Assembly: GCA_011033025.1 (NCBI GenBank)
Contig: WFMF01000186.1
Span: forward strand, 186,001 to 250,000
Source: Beroe forskalii
Lineage: Eukaryota > Ctenophora > Nuda > Beroida > Beroidae
Length of the DNA stretch: 64,000 bases
Direction: 5' to 3'
Part shown: piece by piece, positions 13,601 to 24,497 of the stretch
Position numbering within the stretch: the first letter of the stretch is position 1
Layout: the number at the start of each line of letters is the position of its first letter
Notes under the pieces: generated by a model
What the model was told of the DNA's origin: nothing
What the model saw: the letters and a program-made list of their open reading frames with translations, nothing else
Databases searched by the model: none
Translations under genes and position numbers: made by a program

Positions 13601-14550
13601 ATTAGCACGTGTAGTGTGTACCAAGGCAATGATTTATCATTAAAATTTGATTGTTATCCTTTTATGTCGTTATCGTTATCATATATCAAATGGGTCTCGC
13701 AAATCATCGCGAAATGAAATGATTGTATTGTTCATGCCCAATCACTGATGCTTGATTATTGATTCGAATGATGTTCTTGTGTCTAAATTGGCGATGAAAA
13801 AGATGGATCAATATGTAACGCAATCATGAAATAACAATTGTCAGGTAGACTTATCTCATTTACCCCTATAATGAAGCTTATAAGTAACAACTACATCAGC
13901 CCTATAAGACCCACTCAGCCTTCTAGAAAAGGCAAAAGCACCCCATTCTAACACCCCCTCTCCCCCTCGCAGTGGCGCGCTATCCAGACGATGCTGATAG
14001 TCTCAGTCTCCTTCGTTCTGACCCATCTTAACCACGTTATGTACTGGGTGGTATACGAGATCAGTAACATGACCGAGTACGAGCACAGTGTCAACATCTA
14101 CCACACCAAGACAGGAGGACCTTCTCTTGCCGCGTGAGTAGAGGGATTCCAGATGTTTGCTGTTATTTTTTATTGAAAAATGGCAACAATCGGTAAATTG
14201 GCCGGTTCTTCATAACAAACATCATCTCATACGGGTTTTATTCTAAATTTCACAATCGTTTCTTGACATATTTGAAGCTCAAACTGTTTAAAAGATATGG
14301 CGCTTTATTGCCCTTCATACGACGAAGCAATCAGTAAGATTCAAATTCACCGAGTTTTTAACACCCATTCTTTCCCCACAGTCGTATCGGGTACACGAGC
14401 CTGAAAACCAGCCAAATCATCATGGTGTACATAGACTGTGTTATCAACGTTATCGTGTACTACAACCGGTGTACCCTGATCAAGGAGACGATGGGCGACC
14501 AGGCCAGGAGGTTCATAACCCTCGCAACAAAACCCTCTTCAAGCTACTGA
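10634..14550 (+). CDS. class A (rhodopsin-like) GPCR, 494 aa, nine exons
   Basis: Exons are 10634-10733, 10907-10990, 11246-11429, 11672-11872, 12080-12235, 12627-12691, 12873-13237, 13973-14133 and 14382-14550. All junctions are GT-AG and phases join without a break. A short Thr/Pro-rich N-terminus precedes TM1 (ends in GNVL). TM2 has NLALADL, a Cys opens TM3, and TM3 ends with LDRV in place of DRY. TM4 is VAVWVAVAIVAG, TM5 spans about 223-248, TM6 about 388-412. TM7 reads IDCVINVIVYY, so the NPxxY proline is replaced by Val. Intracellular loop 3 is very long (about 140 residues), Ser/Gly/Arg-rich with a run of Gly. There is no retinal-binding Lys at the usual TM7 position, so it is not an opsin. 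The ligand cannot be named. The frame, splice sites and topology make the gene call firm. Confidence 0.9.
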
Positions 14551-14571
14551 GTTACCTCCACAAGATAAACT

Positions 14572-14695
14572 GAGCAGAGCTTCTAAAGTTAGAGAATACC
14601 AGAACTAAAGTGAGGGAATGCTTCTAACTGAGGAGTGAGGAGAGCTTCTAAAGTTAGGGAATGCTTCTAAAGTTAGGGAATGCTTCTAAATAATG
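14572..14695 (+). repeat. degenerate tandem repeat in GPCR 3' flank
   Basis: Several imperfect copies of a unit around gcttctaaagttaggga begin 22 bases after the GPCR stop codon, so they probably lie in the 3' UTR. Confidence 0.6.
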
Positions 14696-16138
14696 AACTT
14701 AGAATGTGATCGTCAAAATATTCCCTGGACACAAAAGACGTGGTTTGTATCGTTAAATCGAAGTGGCACGGAGGACGTATCAAAGTATAGGTCTTTGTAT
14801 TTACTGTAGGACGAGTATTTGGTTGGCGTGGTCTTAGGGTAGCATCTCAAAGGAGGACGGTGGTTGGTTACAGTGCTTTCGACAAAGAAGCTCAAAAAGA
14901 GTCGATAATATGCCAAAACACTTGTATTGCTGGCCAATGAAAGTTTTGGAAGAATATATTGTCAGCAATTGAAATATGATAGACATAAATTGCTAAGGAT
15001 TGTTGAGGAATTTTTGAAAAGTTGAATTTTGAATTATTGCATGTCTTATTTTATCACCTATTAATCAGAATTTTACAATAATTATCTTAATTGTGTAGTG
15101 TGTAGCTGACTAATCATGGATTCATTGATCAAATTATTATATCCTTCAGGGTATTGCAGTTAAAAATTGATGGATTAATACGTGATTTCTTAATCTCGAT
15201 TCAATCTTATTTCATGTTTATTATTTATGTCTGCTTTGAATTTGAAGTAGAACTCTTGAACTTTCTCTCATATGGATGTTGATGAGGATCAACAGTATTT
15301 TATCTTATAGCCATTTTCCGATATTTGGTCACATTATAAAGTAGCAATAATAATTTCTTTTGAATTACCATGATTAATTTGATATGAATTTAATGAATTG
15401 ACTTGACCTTTTATGTAGCCAATCCACTGGATTGATATCATCAGTAATTGGTGTGTATTGTACAATGTATTTCATTATTTTCCATGGATACTTCATTACT
15501 TTAGAATTACTCTTTGAGTTATCAGATTATTATAAACTATTTGAAGACATTACCATGTAAGTTAAATACAATGACTTGATTTCGTTATTGACTTCATGGA
15601 TGTTACAGATAGTAATATTGTGATAGATCGATGTATCTTGTCTGTAATATCAATTACTTAATTGATTTGTTTCATTCGAGCTACCAGATGAACTGTCGAA
15701 TAAATTTATTTATCACTTGGAGAGTTATCGCGCCAGCCTAGTAGCCTCTAGGTTGGAGAATGTGAAGTGGAAACTTACAATTATTGATACGTCAACATAT
15801 TGACGTTCGGGTTGCTGATATTTAAACGTTCTAGTCATGCTTAAATGGCTAAAATAATTCCCTGTTTTGACACTAAATTGGCTTAGCTTATATTTAAGCT
15901 ACCACTTCACTAACAAGCTACGTGACACAGGCCTGAACAGGATAATATGAAAAATAAATAATCAGAGGACTCTTGTTTACCGGTGAATAACCGAGTATAA
16001 CACAGACATGGCGCACAAACACCAACAAATTTTACAAACAGACTGACAGACACAACTATATCACTGAAATACCAAGAACACAGACACAAACAGACACAAA
16101 CAGACCACTGAAATACAGAACACAAACACACAGACACA
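14696..16138. other. AT-rich spacer between convergent genes
   Basis: This separates the plus-strand GPCR from the minus-strand MIA/SH3 gene. No coding or RNA gene is evident. If the last exon of the SH3 gene uses the GTATGT donor at its end, a further exon could lie here, but none is recognisable. Confidence 0.5.
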
Positions 16139-19100
16139 CTAACATACCACGGGAAAGCTGCAGTAGAAGGGTTGGGACTTCTTCCTCAGAGCTTCATACC
16201 GCGACGAGAAGTCATGTCTCTCCCCGGTCCTGTCTTCGTCATCAGATCTTCTCTTCGTATCTCCTCTACTACTTGAGCTGGTGACGTCATTATTATCATC
16301 AGGCTCTTGAGTGACGTCATCGTGGGAATCATCTTGAGTCACGGAAGAGGGTGAGTCTTCTGCGTGTGACGAGTCTGGGAGCTCACCTGCGAGGCCGACA
16401 TTTGAAACTTTAGGCAACTGCCATTTAATTTCGAAACCTAGTGTAAAACTTTCAAAATGGTACCTGAGAACCAAAAATTGCAACCAACAACATTCAATAA
16501 AACCAACAACAGTCAATAAAGAGTTTATTCAAAGTACCTATATCATCGAATTCCTCGTCATTTCCAACAGATTGGAGGATATTTGGATCCCTCACTACAC
16601 CACCACCACTCATCCCTCCAGAGTGGTCATGGGACTGGTCATGAGAGTTGGCACCATGGGAGTGGGCATCATGAGCGTGGCCATGAGAGTGGGCATCATC
16701 AGAGGGGCCAGCCCCTGAGGCTGTGTTTGAGTTGGGACAGTCCTCACTGTCGCAACTTCCTAAGAATGGGTCGGGTTTAGCTGGGGCTTAGAGTGTGATA
16801 TACTGATATAATAGCTCAATGAAGGAACGTTGTCTTGATATGAAGTGGAAAATGAAAATATTTTAACCAGCAGATGAAAATATGATGATATTTCCCGATA
16901 AGAAGTATGAATTTTACCAACCAGTTTCTTGCTTGGACAAATCTTCATAAGAATTCCCATTATTGCTCTCCTGAAATTATTCAGGTCAATGTTGCTAACT
17001 TGCTACTCTGCAGAGCCTTATTGCAGGACGGGAGAGGGGATTCGAGACAAAATTAACTGATGGGGGTTGGGGATTAAAAATTTCATGCAAATTAGAGGGT
17101 TGCCAAATAAGTGGATGAGCCTAGATTTAGGATTACTGATGCAACAACTTTACTCAATTGATCATGGAGGGTTCGATTTGGGCTGCGGGAGGGTGCTTTT
17201 TAGTATACTGGGCTGTTACTTTTTCCTTTTAAATTGCTGACATCCCCCCTCCCCGACAACCCTAGTAATTAAATAGGTTTTGCAGAGTAGTTATGGAATA
17301 TGGAAACATAAATATTCGAAATAAATAGCGGAATTTAATGCTGTAGACACGAATACATATGATTAAACCGCTTGAATCTCGGTGGGTGTATAGAATTCAC
17401 TAGACAATTCGTTTTTTGACGTGAATCATTAATAAACATGCTTCAGTGCTTCACAATTCACGGCACAACGGCATTATCAAGTATCAGGAGGAATGGAAAA
17501 GTTAAGAACAAAAGATGTTGTAGATTGATTGAAATGTAACGACAGCTCGAACTGCTTGTTAGCAAAACTGAACGAACAGGTTTGTTGCTGTTTATAGACA
17601 TGAATCGAATTTTTCACTGGAGAATAGCATTTACCATTTTGCAACATAGATGATTATTTTTACACAAATATTTACTTACGCTTCAGAGAATACATATAAA
17701 TTATTGACACAGGATTTTTAGGATAAAAAGCAGGCAGCACAAAAGATAAAACTGTTGACGACAAACTTACAGAATTTTTAGTGGCTTGATCGATGTTTTT
17801 ATTTCTTCTTTCTCTTCTCTCCGCAATCTGTACTGCTCTTCCAGTTCTTCTTCTTAGCTAGAAATGAAGCTTGTTTCGTTTCCTCTTCTTCTCTCCTCCG
17901 CTTGTCTACTTCAAGTCGCTCTTCTTCAAGCCTTTCCTTTTCCAGAGCTGCAAGTCTTTCGGCTTCAATTCTTTCGCTTTCTTTTCGTTCCTTCTCGAGT
18001 TGCTCCTGGGCAAGCCTTTCTTTTTCTCGCTTCTCGTTTTCTAGTCTTTCCTTTTCTTTCTTTTCATTTTCTAACCTCTCAAGCTGAAGCCTTTCTAGTT
18101 CTTCCCTTGCGATTCTTTCTTGTTCTTCTCTTGCCAGCCTTTCTTGTTCTTCCTTAGCGATCCTTTCTTGTTCTTCCTTTTCTCTTGCAAGCCTTTCTTT
18201 CAACTTTTCTTGTACTTCCCTTGCCAGCCTTTCTTGTTCTTCCTTTGCAATCCTTTCTTGTTCTTCTTTTTCTTCCTTTTCTCTTGCGATCCTTTCTTTC
18301 TCTAACTTTTCTTGCTCCTCCCTTGCAATCCTTTGTTGTTCTTCCTTTTCTTGCTTTTCTCTAGCAAGCCTTTCTTGTTCTTCCTTTTCTTGCTCCTCCT
18401 TTACAATCCTTTCCTTCTCTAACTTTTCTTGCTCCTCCTTTGCAATCCTTTCTTCTTCTTCTCTCTTGGACCTCTCTTCCTCTTCCCTTGCAATCCTCTC
18501 CTGATTGTCTCTTTCAAGTTTCTCATGTTCTATTCTTTCTTTCTCTAATCTCTCTTCCTCCAATCTTTGTTTTTCAAGTCGATTCCGTTCCTTTTCTTCC
18601 TGACGTAACCTCATCTCCTCTTTCATCTTGGCTTTCTGACGCTCAAGGATTTCCTGCTTGATCTTCTCCTGGTCTCTCCGGGAATTCTTTTTCTCCTCCT
18701 TCTCACTTCCCTCACCCTCAACCTTCTCAACTATCTCAACAGGGTCTGAATCAGAGGAACGCACATTCTCGCCTTGAGCTCCTTCAATGTTTCTACTCAC
18801 ATCGTCCTCAGTGTTTTGATCTTTATTCTCCTCTTCATTCTCTTCCTTGTTTTCTTCACCCCCGTCTTCACTTCCTGTGTTCACAGCGTGGATCTGTGCT
18901 GCCAACGCTTCAATCTCCTCCTCATTACTCTGAAGAAACACAAAGTTTGTGGATCCGGTGTGATTCAATACAAACTACAAGGGATTGTGTAACACACCAT
19001 GTAATGTAATGTAGCTCGCTACGTAACATGGGATCTGGCATTATCCTCAACAAGGTATAAAAGAAATGATGTGAATCATAAACTTAAATTGTCTAAAACA

Positions 19101-22100
19101 CGTATTTCAATGCGAATTTTTAGATTATTTTAATCATAATCTTTGGCTCACATCTTTGGATTACATCTAAAAAGCTGAGAATCTACCGGGTCCAAATGAT
19201 TTTCTACAAGACAATATAAACCTACCTCTTGGTTATCGGTTGACTCTTCATTGCTACTGGATCCCTCTTTGTAGTATGGATTGAACTGAAAAACAATTAG
19301 TTTTAATAAAAACAATTAGTTTCAATAAAAACAATTATGAGAAATAATAGCAACTCTCCAAGTGGGGGACTTATGTGATAATTATGTGATAATTAGCAAA
19401 CATTGCTGCAGTGTTTACACCTTCAAATTACCTAACTTCCTATATTTGGTATTTTGATGTTATTGTTCAGCACAAAACATGAACGCCATAACATACCATG
19501 TTAAACTAACAAGACCTTTACTCATAAAATACACCAGCTACAAGTTTTGTGGTTATTCGAATAGGCTAGTGAAAATATGCCCAGAATATGTACAAAAGAT
19601 TTGAACAATTTTTCGACAAAACTCTCTTGCAGTAGGCATTTTAGTAACATACCAAAAACAGGGAAGTCGCCAACAGCATACAAACACTCCCAGCCTTAAA
19701 AACAACGGCGTACATTTCTCAAAACGCAACTGAACACAAATCCATGTACAATACAAAGTCAAGTCGCAGCTGCCAACAAAACAACACAATAAATGTTTGA
19801 TAAAGGAGTACTAAATAATGTATGTCCGGGAGTAGTGCAGGGAGACTGTATCATTTCAACACAAAGTGAGGGAGAGAGAACGGGAGAAAGGCTGTCACAG
19901 CAATACAGCTTCTACTGCTTATACCTTATTTGGGTACAGCATACCCCGTGATGTCATGGACAGGGCACATAGTATCTCATATTATGCTCGTAATTAGTTA
20001 TTAGTTCTGTGGGTTCTATTGGACGATCCCTCGATTTAACTTTAGGATATGTACTGTATGATAATCCAATACCCTAGTACTGTACTTCTTGTAATCTTAC
20101 ATCTAATGATTCATATTTAATAGTCATTCTATACCAATTGCCTTACAGACTGAGCACTACAGCATCCTTATAAGGCTTCCCATTGTACAAATTAAATTGA
20201 GTTGTTCTAATTATCTCAAATAAGTCTAATTAGTCAAATAATTTCATAGCTGCTTCAGTTTATCAACAGCAATAACCAGTAACCATACGTTAAAATGAGC
20301 TATTATTAAGCAATAAGACCACATTAAAAGCTCCACAATATACACACCATTCACACGGTACATTATAAAGCAGAACAAAAGACATCTGTAGTTGTACATG
20401 TCATCACTTTACAAAGCGATGGTGGCTATTCTTAAATTGCTGCAACAGCGTTAGCGAAACAAGAATTCGAGGGATGATTTCTGTGAAATAATCCACACCG
20501 CACAGCAGATGAACAATGAACATAATCTCAATATACATGAATGTACATTGTACAGCCTCTTTATTTGATGCACTACACCGAAAATAGGCTAATACATCAA
20601 CGCGTTTTGGTCATTACTTTACAGGCCACTTTTACATGTGGACTGATGTGAATGAAAAGTGAGAAGATTAAGATCAATAAAGTTACTATAACATCTGTGA
20701 AAGTTAAGTGATGGTATTAAATTATTGATTATAACTATCACTGAGAATCTAAGACAGTTGATTATTGATCAACATTTGACTCCCCGACACTATCAGGCTG
20801 ACAGTGTTGCAGAGTGACCAGGGACTGCCTAAAAGACAAAGAAGTGAGATGATGCGAAAGATTTCCGAGATTGGATCAGACTCTTCTGATGAAAGGTTGA
20901 GGTCTATCTCCTTAGCCCAAGAAAGGTGTCTGGCTCAATGTAATTGGTTCTCTCGGATGGGTGCTGAATAAGGAGGAGTTTGCGGCTGGCAGATCCCTAA
21001 CATTCCAGCAGTTTGTGTTTGTGGAAAGAAGAATTCGGTAGACCACACTTTAATTTGCAAAAATGGTGGCTACTTGATCTTCAGACACAACAAAGTTCGA
21101 GACACAAACGCGTTTCTTAGGGAAGTCTGTCACGATGTTAAGACCGAGCCGGAGCTGATCCGACTCTTCTCAGTCATCCCTGGGGCCAGAGAGGGGCCCG
21201 TCTCGACATCTGCTCGAGGCTGGGGACCTTTCCAGAAGACAATGTTCGATGTTAGGATCTTCCATCCAAATGCGGACTCCTACAAGGATCGGGACATTAA
21301 ATCAGTTTATGCCCAACACGAGAACATTAAGAAAATTGAACAGCGAGTCATCCAGGTGGAGAAGTGTAGCTTTACACCACTTGTACAGTCGTCAGGAGGG
21401 AATGGCTCCTCAGGCACTGGCCTTCATAGGAAGATTGCAGAAATGGTAGCAGACTGTGCGATGTTATCAGTACTATGCGAACGAAGCCGTCATTTGCCCT
21501 TCTGAAGAGTGTGCTGGTGTCAGTTAGAGGATCTCGGGGGCAAGTCCTCTCGTGAGCGCGAATCGCCAATTTCTGATATTTCGTTCAATCTCATCCCAGA
21601 TGGACTGAGAGGAGATGTTTCATTTTCATAATTTGATTTACCTGAAAGGCACAGCATCGATTTTCTGGTTCGCTTTGACGCGAGTTTGATGTCATTTGAG
21701 ATTTCTATTGATAATTATATATAAGTTTTTTTAGATAATTTTCTTTGAATTAGTGTGAATGTGATACTAGGGGCATGCATAATTTGAATTTATTGGTTTC
21801 CCTTTTAAAAAAAAAAAATGAGATTGTGTCTGGGATAAGAAGCGAAGGGAATAATCAGCGCTGAGACAATCAAGCGAGCATGTTGGCACACAATTTTACA
21901 TGTGTCTCAACTTTGACTTCAATAGTTAGTTTTTTTACAATGCATATCGCAATTCATATCTAACCTGAACTGTTGGTTCTATCAGAGTTTCAGTAATTAT
22001 AGCTTTGTCTTTCGGGACGAATCCTCGCCTTCCGCCGGACTGAAAAACATAAAAAAATGACATGAAAATTTTCAATCGTGAAGCACAGTATTCTCGTCAA

Positions 22101-22652
22101 AATATCTTCAAAGGAGTGTTACCAAGACAGAAGTTATACCCTAAATGACAGAGACAGGTCCTGATTTTCTGACTCACCTGGGCATCATAGTAATCAGTCT
22201 CCACTCCAAAGACAATAATAGTGCCTCCCTTCGTCAGGGTCAGGTAGGCAGGATTTCCATCGTTACTCCAATCTTCGGCTGCCTCACCACGGTAAACTGG
22301 CTCTGAGGGGGCAGGAGATGAGATGTCCAAAGAACATTCTTAGTTTTTACAAGTATACTGCATAAATCTAGTATCACGTAATGAGGAAACATTTCAGATG
22401 GAACAGAATTGCACAATGGTTGATAAGAAAGGTCTTAGGTGACGTGACTCAGAAATCTGGATCTGCTGCTATCAGACTTATCACTTGATGGAGAAGGGCC
22501 ATAGTGGCCGTTATATGAAATTACTAATATTCATTAATTGAAACATTTCAAATGACGAAGATCTTACCAGTGCACCAATGATTAGCACACATTCGGACTT
22601 GAAGGGAGCACCCATATCCACAGAGACCGAAAAACAAAACTAACAAAAACAT
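16139..22652 (-). CDS. secreted/ER-luminal MIA/TANGO1-type SH3 protein with long charged coiled coil
   Basis: Exons in gene order: 22652-22568, 22302-22178, 22039-21965, 19285-19226, 18929-17771, 16970-16922, 16780-16538 and 16386-16139. Phases match at every junction. Residues 1-17 are a signal peptide. CANHWC then YRGEAAEDW, LTLTKGGTIIVFG and GRRGFVPKD form an SH3 of the MIA/OTOR/TANGO1 kind, including its first disulphide pair; the second pair is missing. A roughly 300-residue Glu/Lys/Arg coiled coil follows (repeats like ERIAKEEQERLARE), then a His-rich patch (HSHGHAHDAHSHG) and an acidic Ser-rich tail. The fifth exon breaks frame twice, near 17845 and 17796-17800. Adding one A at each gives a single frame to the GTAAGT donor (17765-17770) and a total of about 681 aa; otherwise it stops at 17799. 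No membrane segment is seen, unlike TANGO1. By family, a role in secretion or cargo handling is likely (inference). Confidence 0.75.
20840..21504 (+). mobile_element. LINE-type retrotransposon relic (C-terminal ORF fragment)
   Basis: This lies inside an intron of the MIA/SH3 gene, in the opposite orientation. An open frame of 143 codons (21074-21505) resembles the C-terminal region of LINE polyproteins common in marine invertebrates. It has a Cys/His motif just upstream (CGKKNSVDHTLICK, read from about 21020), then RHNKVRD, the block FDVRIFHPNADSY, and RVIQVEKCSFTPLV. The upstream part contains stops (for example near 20970) and the reverse-transcriptase domain is absent. It is a dead 5'-truncated copy. 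Confidence 0.7.
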
Positions 22653-23040
22653 ATCAAAGCCAGGTCGTCATACTGACATCTGAAGTATTTCTTATCTTGT
22701 ATTGATACGTTCGATCGAGAATCATAAACAACTAGAACGTAAAAGTACAACAGTACAATACCACGTGGTATGTTGAATGTAGACAACGTAGCGGCCAGTA
22801 CAAAATTGCCACATATGCAAAAGAATTTTGAAAAGTTGAGCGCGCGCGGATTGCTTGCGCAACAATGCGAGAGGAATAAAATCTTTAATTGCGCGGCTCC
22901 TACTACGGTGCCATCGATCGTAGCTGGAGATGGAAAAATTTATTTAATAGCCTGTTGACGAAAATGCGCCACAACGGCCTGCATACATATCAGACATCAT
23001 TCGGCAATTAAAATCAACACTATTGACTATCAACTATGAC
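22653..23040. other. 5' flank of the MIA/SH3 gene
   Basis: About 400 bases upstream of the start codon at 22652. I see no clear TATA box at a sensible distance and no coding region. Base composition rises in G+C towards the repeat island that follows. Confidence 0.35.
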
Positions 23041-23256
23041 CTAGGATTTCATCTAACCAGATGCGTAAGCGCGCGGCCAACGGTTCTTAAACACATACAC
23101 CCTTGTATGTTTAATGTTTGCGTTGCTGGTTGCGCGTGCGACGTGCGTTCCCCTAACCAGGGGTGTCGCGCCGCGCACTCTGTGCGCGTAACCAGGGCCC
23201 TGGTTAGGGCAAGACGTGCGTACGCGTAGGGAAGCGCGCGGCGCGTTTGACGGACC

Positions 23257-23330
23257 TTGCTAAACACGTATATCCCTGTCTGCGTTGCGCGGCGCGCGTA
23301 CGCACACCTATGCGGCCGCGGGCTTAGGAA
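23257..23330 (+). mobile_element. micro-MITE copy A (74 bp)
   Basis: Begins TTGCTAAACACGTATATCCC and ends CACACCTATGCGGCCGCGGGCTTAGGAA (read 23303-23330). It is flanked by tgacggacc (23248-23256) and cgacggacc (23331-23339), a 9-bp duplication with one mismatch. It is shorter than copies B-D because the inner GC-rich block is deleted. Confidence 0.7.
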
Positions 23331-23694
23331 CGACGGACCTTGCCCGTTTATTTCTTCTGACTGGATGGAGTGCAAAGTGACGTCCAAATGTGAAACGTTG
23401 CGCCGCGCGCGAGGGTAGGGTACGGGTAACATCTTACGAGCGGCCCACGTACACACACCTGTCACCTTTGAGGGTTTAGGAAGACCAGGCCGCATAGGTA
23501 GGCGTATGCTGTATGCACGCCGCGTCTCTGCCGTCATGCGTCACCTGGGGCAGCCCGGAAGCGCGCCCCGCAAACAGCCAGCCGGAGCCTACGGAGGAAA
23601 GACGGCGCGGCACGCCGCACGCGGAGGAAAGACGGCACGCTTGTCCTACGTTGTAGGACCTATTTTGCGCGCGTAAACAAACAGTTGCTAAACA

Positions 23695-23781
23695 CGTATA
23701 TCCCTGTCTGCGTTGCGCGGCGCGGCGCGCTTCCCTGTAGGGTAGCGCGGCGCGCGTACGCACACCTATGCGGGCTTAGGA
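23695..23781 (+). mobile_element. micro-MITE copy B (87 bp)
   Basis: Same left end as copy A and a right end of CGGGCTTAGGA. It is flanked by a perfect 9-bp direct repeat, aacaaacag, at 23686-23694 and 23782-23790. Confidence 0.8.
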
Positions 23782-23827
23782 AACAAACAGGGACACATAT
23801 GCATAGCATGTGGCAACGGCACGCCGC

Positions 23828-23918
23828 TTCCTAAGCCCGCATAGGTGTGTGTACGCGCGCGGCGCTTCCCTGAGGAAGCGCGCTGCGCGACGATAACAGG
23901 GATATACGTGTTTAGCAA
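23828..23918 (-). mobile_element. micro-MITE copy C, inverted (91 bp)
   Basis: Reverse orientation: reads TTCCTAAGCCCGCATAGG on the plus strand and ends GTGTTTAGCAA. It is flanked by a perfect 9-bp direct repeat, gcacgccgc, at 23819-23827 and 23919-23927. The core contains a GCGCTTCC/GGAAGCGC hairpin. Confidence 0.8.
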
Positions 23919-24009
23919 GCACGCCGCACGCGCAGAATGGGGCCGGGCGCGCCCTATTCTGCGCTCGCGGCGCGCCGTCTTTCCTCTGATGGCCTTGCTG
24001 GGCCGGGCT

Positions 24010-24102
24010 TTGCTAAACACGTATATCCCTGTCTGCGTTGCGCGGCGCGCTTCCTCGTAGGGTAGCGCGGCGCGCGTACGCACACCTATGCGGGCTTAGG
24101 AA
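24010..24102 (+). mobile_element. micro-MITE copy D (93 bp)
   Basis: Full-length copy flanked by a perfect 9-bp direct repeat, ggccgggct, at 24001-24009 and 24103-24111. With copy C it forms an inverted pair separated by about 90 bases. Confidence 0.8.
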
Positions 24103-24497
24103 GGCCGGGCTCGAAATTTTCATTTCATTATTTGCGCCAAGCCTTTATTGGAGCTCTCGAGCGCAAATATTTGCGCCAAATTAACCCAATTGCGCTAAGT
24201 TAGTCAATTAATCCTAGCGCTACGGCTAAAGCAGTAGCACCCGTTTGCCATATTTAGAAATGAAATTAGAAAATAGCACATAAAGTTTCACTTTGTGAGT
24301 TTAAATTTTGTATTTTGATTTACAATAATCATATACATAAAATGATTTTACTCACTCTCTCAATCTCTGCACCAGTACAAAAATTTTACAATTACAAATA
24401 ATTTAACACGTAAAACATTCAGCTTCACTGGCAAGCGCACATAGAATTGCAATGACAATCAACTTCAAAAAGCTCTCACAGATAAGTCAAGGGAATG

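Larger units (their letters stand above)
23041..24112. repeat. GC-rich island of nested small mobile elements
   Basis: About 1.07 kb with very high G+C and CpG density in otherwise AT-rich DNA, built from repeated blocks rich in GCGCGGCGCGC. It contains four clear copies of a small element (listed separately) and a diverged relative whose left end starts near 23084. Long open frames on both strands here are by-products of low stop-codon content, not genes. It lies 0.4-1.5 kb upstream of the MIA/SH3 gene and downstream of the Ig-domain gene. Confidence 0.8.

Noticed and set aside
16284..16324. Two TGACGTCAT motifs as CRE sites of the dispersed repeat
   Set aside because: They lie in a coding exon, encode Asp-Asp-Val-Thr repeats, and lack the rest of the repeat.
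16583..16780. His-rich plus-strand frame (SLHHHHSS...)
   Set aside because: Antisense of the real His-rich exon. The minus-strand reading joins neighbouring exons in phase.
17864..18305. Plus-strand frames rich in Phe/Ser/Leu
   Set aside because: Shadows of the Glu/Lys/Arg coiled-coil exon on the opposite strand.
23049..24083. Long Arg/Ala-rich open frames on both strands (up to 162 codons)
   Set aside because: They fall in the GC-rich repeat island where stop codons are rare. The repeated blocks translate in several frames, and there are no splice sites or domains.
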